Source of the DNA: Lewinellaceae bacterium
GTDB lineage: Bacteria; Bacteroidota; Bacteroidia; Chitinophagales; Saprospiraceae
Length of the DNA stretch: 64,000 nucleotides
Reading direction: 5' to 3'
Assembly (NCBI GenBank): GCA_020636445.1
Contig: JACJXV010000013.1
Coordinates: 18,280-82,279, forward strand
Shown: positions 10,481-19,406 of the stretch, piece after piece
How the letters are laid out: each line of letters opens with the position of its first letter
Numbering within the stretch: the stretch's first letter is position 1
Notes under the pieces: generated by a model
What the model was told of the DNA's origin: nothing
Seen by the model: only the letters and a program-made list of their open reading frames with translations
The model's database searches: none
Program-made: the position numbers and the translations under genes

Positions 10481-10769
10481 TTGACGTATAGTTGTTTATC
10501 GTGTACCGGTTCTACTATCTGTCGGCTACATCAAAGGTATTTGTCAACCCATAATAACTTGTTTTGTAAAGAGAAAATGCTGTGACTGTTTTTTTGGAGA
10601 AATTTTACTTTCATGCAAAATAAGTATTATGGATAAGTGGGCAGTTGAAACTAGCAGGCTAAAAGAATGTTTCATAGAATCGTAGGGCTTTTTTTCACAA
10701 CAAGGTGAATAATGAACGCTTCGTGCAAAATTTGATTACGGTGATAGATGATTCTGTCATTGCGGCCTG

Positions 10770-11095
10770 ATGCTTATCGCCATAGCGGTCATGAAATGCC
10801 TCCAGTACCGAAACCATAGGACTCACCGATGTTAACGTATATCGTATGGGTTACTGGCAGTCAGCTGCAATAACGGTATAGCGAAGTTGCATTAATCGCC
10901 GGAATCAATGGATAAAACTTAGCGTAAAGTAGCTCATGCTGATCGTTTTGGATTAAGGATGCGAACTACTGAGTTTCGCAGGCTGTGGCATGAATTTGGC
11001 ATCATTGAAAATAACCAAATGTGCGCATACTCTAGAATAATCCCCATACAACAAGTACTGACCGTTGTCGCTCATCTCCGCTGTGCCTTTTCAAG
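10770..11095 (+). pseudogene. Possible IS3-type transposase remnant
   Basis: A plus-strand frame reads LTDVNVYRMGYWQSAAITV, then after stops VAHADRFG and TTEFRRLWHEFGI. This resembles the 'TDITY...LAVVxD' and 'HSDRGSQY...FRxLL' blocks of IS3-family OrfB, but the spacing is short, stops interrupt it and the terminal inverted repeats are not visible. It is a tentative call. The surrounding DNA from 10480 to 11350 shows no other coding signal. Confidence 0.3.
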
Positions 11096-11350
11096 GAACC
11101 CCTGTGGTCATAAAAAAAATAATACGCAATAGAATGTCATAAAGTTTGGGTTACCTCTCTGTTCAGGCTTTTCAAACGCTACTTTACCAAGGATCTGACG
11201 CAATAATATTGCGGGATAACAAGTTTTGATCTGTTTTTATAAACCCAACTATTTTGGGTTTTGGCTCAATTTGCTCAATTGCAGTTTGCTCAAACTTGGC
11301 TCAATTTGGCTCAACTTGGCTCATTGGCCGGAGGCCGGTTTTTACCTTGG

Positions 11351-11410
11351 TTCGCTGGAGGTCTTCAGATTCTATACGGGCTATTGGCCGGTCTTCTGAC
11401 CGGCGGAACA
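11351..11410 (+). repeat. Double-hairpin element, copy B
   Basis: TTCGCTGGAGGTCTTCAGAT, linker GGGCTATTGG, then the hairpin GCCGGTC-TTCT-GACCGGC and GGAACATGATA, matching copy A at 6925. The first hairpin is weakened by mismatches and G-T pairs; the second is perfect. Confidence 0.7.
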
Positions 11411-11730
11411 TGATAGCTTATACTGGCGTGTTGGTGCATTAGCTTCAATTTCAGCCCATCAACCCCATAAACCAAGGGAACTTAGTGAGCGATATAAACC
11501 GAGTGAGCTATTGCGAACGGTCATAAACCGAGCGAACGCAGTGAGCGATATAAATTGGTTATCAGTGCGTTAGTGTATTGGAAAAAATAAACCTCATAAA
11601 CTGAGTGAGCCTTAGCGAACGATATAAACCGAGCAAAGCGGCATAAACTAGTCCTGCGTATTGGCTGTTGGCAAAAAATAATCCTCGTAAACCGAACGAG
11701 CGCAGTAAGCGATATGAACCTTGAAAAAGC
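11411..11730. repeat. Intergenic tandem array, 'ATAAACC' repeat, locus 3
   Basis: Same family as 2974-3450 and 6990-7400. It follows copy B of the double-hairpin element, just as locus 2 follows copy A; relative to locus 2 it has about 60 extra bases near 11465-11521. Bases 11522-11720 are nearly identical to 7036-7234. Confidence 0.8.
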
Positions 11731-11801
11731 TTGCTGGGTGTCAAGCCATTTCATGAGGGGGCAAACTGCCAAAACGCCAACTCGCTAACCGCCAATACGC
11801 T

Positions 11802-11845
11802 AAAAAAACCATCCCGAACTTTGGACAGTGCCAAAATTCGGGATG
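11802..11845 (-). terminator. Rho-independent terminator of the SprB-repeat gene
   Basis: On the minus strand CATCCCGAA (11845-11837) pairs with TTCGGGATG (11818-11810), and a T-run (11808-11802) follows. The inner bases TTTTGG/CCAAAG extend the stem around loop CACTGT. It ends 34 bases beyond the stop codon at 11880. Stem and loop are almost the same as the terminator at 2927-2971. Confidence 0.9.
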
Positions 11846-11879
11846 TTTTCTATTGCTTGCGAGAAGCTCCGCTTTTCGC

Positions 11880-14800
11880 TTATCGGATCACAGCAATATC
11901 GCCGCGATATACCAGGCTCACCTGGTCGATGAATTCCACCTCAACGATGTACACGTAGACACCTTGGTTCACAACTTCGTTTCCGGCAAAACCATCCCAG
12001 AGGATAGCGCCACCCAGGCAATCGGGAGCCATACCCTTCCGTTCCGCTACGAGGTTCCCCCAGCGGTCGAAGATCCGGGCATAGGTGATCTGTTGCACCC
12101 CTTTACAGGCAAAGATGCGGAATTCGTCGTTGCGACCATCGCCATTAGGGGAGAAAGCATTGGGCACAAAGACATTGCGGTTGCGGTCAAGTTCGACGAA
12201 AACCTCTCCGGATGCCTGGCAGCCATTTTCGTCGACTACTGTCAGGGTATACTGACGGTCGTCGCGCAAGTCGACAATGAAGGGATTGGCAACATTATTG
12301 GCTGAAAGAAAATCACCGGGTGCCCAAAGGAATGAATCAATGGGCAGCGAAGCGGTAATGATCGGTTGGAGCTGGGTAAGTGAATCACCCAGTTCCACTA
12401 CAATCTCTGCCGGATCAAACGTTACTGTGATTTGGTCCGGTTGAAATACCTCGATGGTGTCAACGAAAGAACAGCCCTGGGCGTCTTCAATCGTAATGAT
12501 ATGGGAACCAGCGAAAATGGTAGCCTGCTGGTCTGGTGTAAAGTTGATGCCGCTATTATCCACCGTAAAGGTGTAATCGAACAGCATCGTGCCATTACCA
12601 CCAAAGATGGTGTCAATGCTGATGAACGTGGCATCACCAAAACACCGTGGCGGGGCTACGGGGTTGATAGCCGCTACAATCGGCGGGGGTTGCAGGATTT
12701 CGTATCGCAGGGAATCCTGGCATCCACGAATATCCGTTACCGTTACGCTGTAGGTTCCTGCCGCTAAGCCCTCAGCCAGTGGTGAAGTGGGGGCGCCAAT
12801 GCCCGCTGACCAGGTAAAGGGACTAGCTCCCAGTGGGTTTATGTTATCGGTGTCATTGACCTGTACCGCCAATACCCCGGTGGATTCGCCTTCACAACCA
12901 GCGTTACGGGTTAGCCCGGCATTAACGCTTAGCATTAATACGGCTGGTTCGCCTACCGTGGCCGTCTGGACAAGGGTACAGTTGTTGGCATCAGTTATGG
13001 TAACGGTATAATTACCGGGTGCTAACTGATTGACACTATCAAGGGCAGCCCCGGTACTCCACAGATACTGGAATCCGCCTACGCCGCCACTTGCTATAAT
13101 GCGAATCCCCCCATCCTGGAGGCTATTACAACTGACATCCGTAGCTGTCGGGGTCGCTTCAATAGCCGGTGGACTGGGGATATTAATACTCTCAATGACT
13201 TCACAGTTGTTGGAATCGATCACCCGGACGGAGTTGAGGTTGGCTACCAGTTGCTGTGCCGTTGAACTGCTCACCAGGCTGTCGATTTCTCCGCTGCTCC
13301 AAATGAAGGAGAAGATACCTGCTGCTCCATCACTGTACAGGGCGCTGGCGGTTACCCGGCCGTCTGTCCGGCCTTCAAAACAGCTTACGGCTACCGTATC
13401 CATGAACGTTACGGTAATGCTAGGCGGATCAGGCAGGGTGGAGCTTCCCAACAGGGGAGGGCAACCATTGGCATCGGTTACCGTTACTTCGTAATTACCT
13501 GCCCGCAGGCCGGTGGCTAACATTCCGGTTTGGGAATTACTCCAGTTGAAGGTATACGGTCCTGTACCGCCACTGACGAATATTTCCAGTTCGCCATCAG
13601 CACTGCCAGGGCAGGAAGGTACCGAACTGCTGATTCCGTCCAGCATCAGGGGTAAGGGCTCAATGACCTGGGCGGAGTCGACTAACTGACAACCATCGGC
13701 AGCCGTTATCGTGACCCGGTAGGTGCCGGGTGCTAATCCGGTAATGGTTTCGCCACTAAGCCCATTACTCCAGCTGTACCCGGTAATCGGACTCCCTGCT
13801 GGTTGGGCTACAATGGTCAGTTGCCCGTTGCTATCCCCGGGGCAGGAAACGGTATCGCTGGCAAAACTGGTAATCTGGGGTGGAACGGGTGCCGAAATGG
13901 CAATCGTAAAGGTCGCCGGGCAAGCATTAGCATCCGTTACGTTCAGGGTGTAAGGACCCTGACTCAGATTCAAGGCAAAAGAATCCGTAGCAATGGTAGT
14001 ACCAAGGCTATCAACCCATGCATACTGGTAAGGACCGGTCCCCCCGGAGGCCACCACACTCACACTACCATCATTGCCCACCAGACAGGATTCATTGACC
14101 AGTGTGAGGGTGTCAATCACCAGCGAATCAGGTTGATTGATGGTGATGGTATCCGCAACCGAACAACCGGCAGGATCACCATCGCGCATCGTGACGATAT
14201 ACTCCCCGGCACAGAGGTCACTCAGGATACTGCTGGTATTATTATTTACAGGAGGGGTACTGCCTGTAGCGCTCCAGGTGAAAACAAAAGGTTCTGCCCG
14301 AACACCTCCCTGAGAACTACCCACGGCCACAATCTGACCATTGCAGCTGTTAAAGCAGGAAGCATCAGTGGGGGTAGCATCAATACGCAGCGTTTTAGTG
14401 GTTTGCACCGTAAAGCAGCGGGTGAGGGTACACCCGTTATCATCCGTGATGGTGACGCAGTACTGACCACCTTCCAGGTTGTTGCGGGCGCTGGTAGCAC
14501 CCGTGGAAGACGTAGCTAAATCAGCCCATTGGAATGTGTATTGCCCCCCAGCAGCAACTCCACCTGTCGGACGCAGGGTGATAGACCCATTGCCTGATCC
14601 CGTACAGGTGGCTGCCGTAATCTGCGCATTGGGCACAATTAGGGCGGGTTCGGAGATGGGTTCAGCATTGGTTGCTTCACAACCACTGGGAGCTGTGACC
14701 GTAATACTATAGGTCCCTGGAGGTAAACTATCTACGCTGGAGCCGGTTTGTCCCGGAATGGACCAGCGATAACGGTATCCCGTTGTGTTTGTTACTAGTG

Positions 14801-16523
14801 CAGAGTTGAGCAGGATTTCAGCATTAAGCGTACCATCGTTAGCTCCCGGACAGGATAAGTCGGTAGCGGTTAGCCGTACAATTAGGTCGGGTGGTTGTGG
14901 AATTTCCACGGTATCCCGGAGTGTGTTCGCAGGCGTGGAATTATCTGAAACGATAACCTCGTATCTGCCGGGCTCAAGATTGGGAATACGGGCACTGGTG
15001 TTGGGTGGAACAATGCCTCCTGCTACAACACCACTGTTGGGATTGGTAGGCGGCAAGGTAGTCCAGCTGACATTGTAAGGGGGAGTTCCCTGGGCTACGG
15101 AAACGATTAAAGCTCCATTGCCTTGCCCCTTACACTCAATGCTGTCAACACTGACATTGAGGAACAGAATATCATTGGACACATTGACCCGGCCATCGCG
15201 AAGCAGATAGCCGATGTTTTCGCCAACATCATCCCCTACAACACCTTTTGCCGGACCGGGAGGTAAAAAGGCTACCGGGCTGGTTTCCCCAATCGTACCA
15301 ATAACGGTGAAACACAGTTCCAGCAAAATGGAACTATCGGGCAGGGAAACGAGATTGAGGTTGGTGTTAAACCAGGAAATGGTTAGCGAATCACTCCCGG
15401 GGTTATGATTGATTGAACCGGCGTCAAAACCAGGCAAGCTAGTATTGCGGTTGCGGGTTTGTTCGAATTGCAGGACGGTGGGGTCCCAGCGGATGCGCAA
15501 TTCCGTAAGCAGGAGGTTATCGAAGTTTTCAACATAAAGCGGCAAGCAGATAACATCGCCATTGCGTGCATTTTGGAGAGGCAGCGAGAAAATGACGGAT
15601 TTACAGGAGGCCATGTCAACACTGGCTTCGCCCGAACAGCTGATGCCATCTTCAGCGATGATGCGATAGGTGCCGGCCTCGGGAACGAAAAACCGGACAG
15701 TATCCCCGTTGAAGTAGGGGCCGTTCGTAAGAATTTCCGCCTGGGCATCGGGATTTGAATCGGAAACGATATCGATGGTGTACCGGGCGGTAGAGTCATA
15801 TTCGGGCATCCCGCCACGCACTACAAAAGAACCGATACAATCATTGCCATTAATACTGGTTTGAATATCGCTGATGCTTACTCCGGATAAATAAACGACT
15901 TCGATGGCTGCATCGGCATTGAGATTGACACAGGGACCGGATTCCGTGGTATTGGGGAGCGCTTCGAACCCGGGTCTGGCAAAATTATCTATCGTAATCG
16001 GGGCAAAGAAGAAGCCCACAGGGCCGCCGTTGTTAAAACCGCTTTGCAGATCACCCAGGTTGCTCAGGGTAATGTTCCCATTACGACTACCCCGGCTGAT
16101 CCACATGCCATCCGTTTGGCGGCGAACCTGGCCTTGAATGATGACCGAGTCGCGCCGGTTAAGGCATGGGTCCGCCAGGATATCCCGTAAGGTCGGACCA
16201 GTAATGGTCGGAGGACAGTCATAAAACGCATACCCGATTCCCGAAGGGGTAGCCAGGTTAGGGTCGTTAAAAACAAAAGCTCCATTGTGGACTAAGCGCA
16301 GGGAATCGTTCAAACAGAGGAAAACCCGGTTGCGCGTAACGCTGTTGCTTTGCCCGAAAAACTGCCCTAGCGAAAAATTACCAGCACTGGCGGTGCAATC
16401 CATACGCAGGTTCCCTGTGGGCATTCCGCGTAAAGGTTGTTCGAGAAAAATGTTCTCGGGAATTTGCGCAGATAAAACGCTGGTAGTCAGAAATACGGCC
16501 AAGAAGAAAAAATACCTGGTCAT
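11880..16523 (-). CDS. Giant SprB-repeat adhesin with T9SS type B tail
   Basis: A 1547-residue secreted protein. ATG at 16523 is preferred over the longer frame from 16607 because it begins a clean signal peptide (MTRYFFFLAVFLTTSVLSAQ). Residues about 310-450 resemble a cohesin-type beta-sandwich (GDVICLPLYVENF ... LRIRWDPTVLQF). Then come 11 repeats of the SprB type, each with a 'SCxGxxDG...GGTGPYxYxW...GxYxVTVTDxxGC' pattern, and a PKD-like segment. The last 90 residues (VFVPNAFSPNGDGRNDEF ... YARIFDRWGNLV ... GVYVYIVEV) are a gliding-motility-type C-terminal domain, the type B T9SS signal. The family makes surface adhesins and gliding filaments. What this one binds is unknown. It is transcribed alone and has its own terminator. 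Confidence 0.93.
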   Translation of the reverse strand: MTRYFFFLAVFLTTSVLSAQIPENIFLEQPLRGMPTGNLRMDCTASAGNFSLGQFFGQSNSVTRNRVFLCLNDSLRLVHNGAFVFNDPNLATPSGIGYAFYDCPPTITGPTLRDILADPCLNRRDSVIIQGQVRRQTDGMWISRGSRNGNITLSNLGDLQSGFNNGGPVGFFFAPITIDNFARPGFEALPNTTESGPCVNLNADAAIEVVYLSGVSISDIQTSINGNDCIGSFVVRGGMPEYDSTARYTIDIVSDSNPDAQAEILTNGPYFNGDTVRFFVPEAGTYRIIAEDGISCSGEASVDMASCKSVIFSLPLQNARNGDVICLPLYVENFDNLLLTELRIRWDPTVLQFEQTRNRNTSLPGFDAGSINHNPGSDSLTISWFNTNLNLVSLPDSSILLELCFTVIGTIGETSPVAFLPPGPAKGVVGDDVGENIGYLLRDGRVNVSNDILFLNVSVDSIECKGQGNGALIVSVAQGTPPYNVSWTTLPPTNPNSGVVAGGIVPPNTSARIPNLEPGRYEVIVSDNSTPANTLRDTVEIPQPPDLIVRLTATDLSCPGANDGTLNAEILLNSALVTNTTGYRYRWSIPGQTGSSVDSLPPGTYSITVTAPSGCEATNAEPISEPALIVPNAQITAATCTGSGNGSITLRPTGGVAAGGQYTFQWADLATSSTGATSARNNLEGGQYCVTITDDNGCTLTRCFTVQTTKTLRIDATPTDASCFNSCNGQIVAVGSSQGGVRAEPFVFTWSATGSTPPVNNNTSSILSDLCAGEYIVTMRDGDPAGCSVADTITINQPDSLVIDTLTLVNESCLVGNDGSVSVVASGGTGPYQYAWVDSLGTTIATDSFALNLSQGPYTLNVTDANACPATFTIAISAPVPPQITSFASDTVSCPGDSNGQLTIVAQPAGSPITGYSWSNGLSGETITGLAPGTYRVTITAADGCQLVDSAQVIEPLPLMLDGISSSVPSCPGSADGELEIFVSGGTGPYTFNWSNSQTGMLATGLRAGNYEVTVTDANGCPPLLGSSTLPDPPSITVTFMDTVAVSCFEGRTDGRVTASALYSDGAAGIFSFIWSSGEIDSLVSSSTAQQLVANLNSVRVIDSNNCEVIESINIPSPPAIEATPTATDVSCNSLQDGGIRIIASGGVGGFQYLWSTGAALDSVNQLAPGNYTVTITDANNCTLVQTATVGEPAVLMLSVNAGLTRNAGCEGESTGVLAVQVNDTDNINPLGASPFTWSAGIGAPTSPLAEGLAAGTYSVTVTDIRGCQDSLRYEILQPPPIVAAINPVAPPRCFGDATFISIDTIFGGNGTMLFDYTFTVDNSGINFTPDQQATIFAGSHIITIEDAQGCSFVDTIEVFQPDQITVTFDPAEIVVELGDSLTQLQPIITASLPIDSFLWAPGDFLSANNVANPFIVDLRDDRQYTLTVVDENGCQASGEVFVELDRNRNVFVPNAFSPNGDGRNDEFRIFACKGVQQITYARIFDRWGNLVAERKGMAPDCLGGAILWDGFAGNEVVNQGVYVYIVEVEFIDQVSLVYRGDIAVIR

Positions 16524-17189
16524 TGAGGTTCTACTTTGGATGAATGATGCCTGTTGAAAAGAAACCCAAGGGCTCCCCTTCAGGGTAGGGCAATGACAAT
16601 GTGCCAAGGACCTCCGCAGCAGGATTAGGAAAGCGTGCTAACCATGCAGAAAAGGGGTGACAATGACACCTAGCGTTTCTACAACGACCACTTGCCCCTG
16701 AAAATTACGCCGCAATTTAAGAATAACGTCAAAACAGGAAAGGATGAAGGGTTGGAAAGAACATTCAAAAGCATATAATACCGGATTGGGGTTTATATCA
16801 GTGGACCCCAAACTTTCATTAGCCATGGAATAGCTACGCCGAAAACAGCATAGGGAAGGTGGATTATTTTTTAGTAGATCAACTTATTACTTAAGTTTCC
16901 ATGGTTTTTTTTTCGCCTAAAAGAAGCCGGACTAGACCGCTAATTGGTTGCTCGTTGCTCGTTACTGGTTGAACGTTTTTCACCAGCCCCTAGGCAGGCA
17001 GGCAGATTTTCATATCTGCTAAAAGCCGTTTTATTAGTGGGCTGATTTTTCAGCCCGAAGCAGTCTGGGCAAGTTTCCCATTACCCGCCTCAGGCGGGCC
17101 CACCCGCCGGAGGCGGACAAGTTTCACTGCTCACTGCCCACTGCAGTAAAGCCAATAGTTTTTTAAATTAAGGTGTACACATTGCCTGC
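16524..17189. other. Intergenic stretch with small hairpins
   Basis: No convincing gene in 666 bases. It contains the hairpins GGGCTGA/TCAGCCC (17039-17056), CCCGCCT/AGGCGGG (17084-17098) and CCGCC/GGCGG (17104-17116), plus a short TTGCTCG direct repeat near 16947. The CCCGCCT palindrome has a longer-looped relative at 55092-55133. No promoter of the TAnnTTTG kind is evident for either flanking gene. Confidence 0.5.
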
Positions 17190-18071
17190 TTATAACTTGC
17201 CCCATTCTTTAATGTACCCTTGGAATCCGGCCCGTTGTACAACAATCATATAATCCTGTGCTTCCCGCTGGGAGTCGAATTTGCCTACGACAATTTTATA
17301 CAATGGGTTTTGCTGGGCATTCTTCGCGAAAAAAATACTGACACTCTTGTCAATTTTATTCTCAAGCAGGTGTACTTGTTGAATGGCTGATTCATAGGTG
17401 CTGTAAACACCTACCTGGATGCCATACTCGATAATTGGCGGTGGAACCACGTTATGAGGAAGAAGGGTTGTGCTGGGAGGCGGAACTGGCCCCAGGGAAG
17501 GGGCACTGCCACTGGTATTGTCATAGGGCGTAGGCGTAGTAGGCGTCGCAGGCCCTTCCGGAATCAGAGCCGGTTTGTTGAGGTGGTCAACATGAGCAGT
17601 AGGGCTCATTTCACGGGTCAGGTTATTGCGGGCAGTAGGGCTGGCTAGTCGGTTGTCAGCGGTATTGTGTTTACGTAGTAGCGCCAGGAGCCGATCGGCA
17701 GCCATCGACTCTTCGTAACGCCCCAATAATGTTCCTGAGGCATTAAATATGAATAAACTCGGCAAAAGGGTCACCTGCAGAGCTTCTTTTTCGCGGAAAC
17801 CGACGGGGTCATCTATGTCTATTTTCAGGGAGAGGTAATTGTCCTGCAGAAAGTTTGCGACGTCCGAATCGGTAAAGGTGTTTTTTTCCATCCACTGGCA
17901 AGGCATGCACCAACTGGCACTAAAGTGCACCAAAAGCAGTTTGTTCTCCTGGGAAGCCAGGGTCTGAATATCGGCCAATCTACCGTGCAAAAAATGGGTA
18001 GAAGATTTGGGTTGCCCCAGGACACTGCCGCCACCTGCCAGGATCAGAAGAAAGAGTAACCACGATTTCAT
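17190..18071 (-). CDS. Exported thioredoxin-like protein with C-terminal SPOR domain
   Basis: 293 residues. A signal peptide (1-19) is followed by a thioredoxin-fold domain (about 30-135) with the active-site motif CMPC at Cys55-Cys58 and the cis-Pro segment TLLPSLFIF, which points to a periplasmic thiol-disulfide role. A Pro/Thr-rich linker (140-210) leads to a SPOR domain (about 213-290, YGIQVGVYSTYESA ... YKIVVGKF). SPOR domains bind glycan strands stripped of stem peptides, typical of septal peptidoglycan, so the redox domain may be tethered to the wall; that link is inference. It lies on the same strand as the XRE regulator but 197 bases downstream of it. Another SPOR protein is at 20328-22265. 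Confidence 0.88.
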   Translation of the reverse strand: MKSWLLFLLILAGGGSVLGQPKSSTHFLHGRLADIQTLASQENKLLLVHFSASWCMPCQWMEKNTFTDSDVANFLQDNYLSLKIDIDDPVGFREKEALQVTLLPSLFIFNASGTLLGRYEESMAADRLLALLRKHNTADNRLASPTARNNLTREMSPTAHVDHLNKPALIPEGPATPTTPTPYDNTSGSAPSLGPVPPPSTTLLPHNVVPPPIIEYGIQVGVYSTYESAIQQVHLLENKIDKSVSIFFAKNAQQNPLYKIVVGKFDSQREAQDYMIVVQRAGFQGYIKEWGKL

Positions 18072-18268
18072 GCAATTATTTTATGGGATTATCTTGCGTA
18101 CTGCTGAGCGCTTTTGGGAAGATTGGCGCGTATAGGGAAATGTATGTTGCGTTTCAGTTGTCATGAGGCAGCCAGAAGTATTGTCTTTGGCAAACTTCTG
18201 ATGCGTAAGGCAGCACAAATTTCCCTTGAGCGCAAATTAAAGGGAAAAGTGCGGTTGTGCAAAGAAAT

Positions 18269-18802
18269 TTAGAGCGGGTCTCGCGTTTGGTCTGGATCTT
18301 CCGATCTTACATCCAGGATATTGAGCAGCGAGTGATGCTCCCGAAGCAAGGCTTGTGCGGTGTTGAATAGTTCTTCAAAGTGCATAATCACAATTTGCAC
18401 ATCTTTGGGTAGGTCGGCCCCGAAGTTTTTGGTTTTAAACATACAGCAGGTATGAAGCCCCTTCATAACAGCTTCCAACTCCTGAGCCCGGTGCAAATAA
18501 TCCTGAATCAGCGTTTGGGCGCTTTCTGCCTGCTCACCAAAGTGTGACATGGCACGCTGGTAAACCTCTTCCTGCGTCATGTCGCGGAGCGTAAGGTCGG
18601 CAATGCCTACCTGGAAAAGCTGAGCCAGCTTTATGAGATTGCACAAACGCGGTTCTGCTGAGGCATTTTCATAAGAGGCGATATTCCCACGATTCAACCC
18701 AATCTGGTTAGCCAGCTCCTCCTGACTCCAGTTAAGTTTTCTGCGCAAATACCTGATGTTGGTATGCAAAAAATGTGATCCTACTGATTCAAATTGCTCC
18801 AT
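18269..18802 (-). CDS. XRE-family transcriptional regulator
   Basis: 177 residues. Residues 15-72 are a Cro/CI helix-turn-helix (IRYLRRKLNWSQEELANQIG, then RGNIASYENASAEPRL). The remaining hundred residues are predicted helical and belong to no family I recognise; they contain a Cys pair (HTCCMF) that might be redox or metal sensitive, which is speculation. It is divergent from the sigma factor gene, and the 604 bases between them hold a duplicated palindrome and a MITE-like element. Targets are unknown; the neighbouring SPOR and sigma genes are the obvious candidates. Confidence 0.85.
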   Translation of the reverse strand: MEQFESVGSHFLHTNIRYLRRKLNWSQEELANQIGLNRGNIASYENASAEPRLCNLIKLAQLFQVGIADLTLRDMTQEEVYQRAMSHFGEQAESAQTLIQDYLHRAQELEAVMKGLHTCCMFKTKNFGADLPKDVQIVIMHFEELFNTAQALLREHHSLLNILDVRSEDPDQTRDPL

Positions 18803-18886
18803 GGACTTTTGCAGGCATTTTATTTCTTCTTACTGGATTTCCCCAATACATCTATGTAGGGAATAATTCGCTGTGAAAAAGAGCGT

Positions 18887-18945
18887 ATACGATTACTAAA
18901 CTTCAAAAGTTTAGTAATCGTAACTTCAAAAGTTTAGTAATCGTA
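18887..18945. repeat. Palindrome with duplicated right arm
   Basis: TACGATTACTAAACTT (18888-18903) pairs with AAGTTTAGTAATCGTA (18907-18922); the 22-base unit ending in the right arm is then repeated (18922-18944). Two alternative 16-bp stems are therefore possible. The core TTACTAAACTT...AAGTTTAGTAA recurs in the palindrome at 61516-61560. It starts 85 bases upstream of the XRE regulator start and could be an operator or a mobile palindrome. Confidence 0.75.
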
Positions 18946-19097
18946 TAACCCTTTTCATGAAACCGGTTTTTTACAGCTTAATAATCCTCCCTAGAAAACC
19001 GACCATGTGACCCAACGGAGGGGCTGCTATCTTTAAAAAGTTACCTTCTGGCAAACTGGCCGCTGGGTGCTGGTGTCCACTTGGGTGAATATCTTCC

Positions 19098-19204
19098 TTC
19101 TTTGACAGATTCCGTGGTCGAGTTAAAATGAAGTGTAAAAGCGACCTATGGAAGCGTAACGCTTCATTTTAACTCGACTCCCAAACACGGAATTTGGCAA
19201 AGAA
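19098..19204. repeat. MITE-like inverted-repeat element, copy 1
   Basis: The ends TTCTTTGACAGATTCCGTG (19098-19116) and, reversed, TTCTTTGCCAAATTCCGTG (19204-19186) form near-perfect terminal inverted repeats. An inner perfect 17-bp arm GTCGAGTTAAAATGAAG (19117-19133) pairs with 19162-19178. Total 107 bases, non-coding. A relative with the same ends is at 57528-57666. The weak similarity of the outer flanks (GAATATC/GAAATATC) may extend the ends a little. Confidence 0.75.
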
Positions 19205-19339
19205 CGATATTTCTAAATACAACTTGCGGCTAGGTTAGTTTACAATTGTTAAGAAAATTAACTTTTTTTCCGCAAATCGTCACTCGAATGTCAATATTAG
19301 GACAGTATTATTAAAATTCAGTCTAAATAGGAAAAAATA

Positions 19340-19371
19340 TTTGCACTGAAAGAGTGCTTTTTGTAGTTTTG
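19340..19371 (+). promoter_or_regulatory. Bacteroidota-type promoter of the sigma factor gene
   Basis: TTTG at 19340-19343, a 20-base spacer and TAGTTTTG at 19364-19371 match the Bacteroidota -33/-7 consensus exactly. The gene start is 35 bases further on. Confidence 0.75.
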
Positions 19372-19406
19372 ATAAAAATAATTACACGCCCTTATAATCA
19401 CCGACT

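Noticed and set aside
12432..15408. Many plus-strand frames opposite the SprB-repeat gene
   Set aside because: They are antisense shadows of a long repetitive gene on the minus strand and lack starts or family features.
16638..16826. A 62-codon minus-strand frame upstream of the SprB-repeat gene
   Set aside because: No family features, no ribosome or promoter signals, and length expected by chance.
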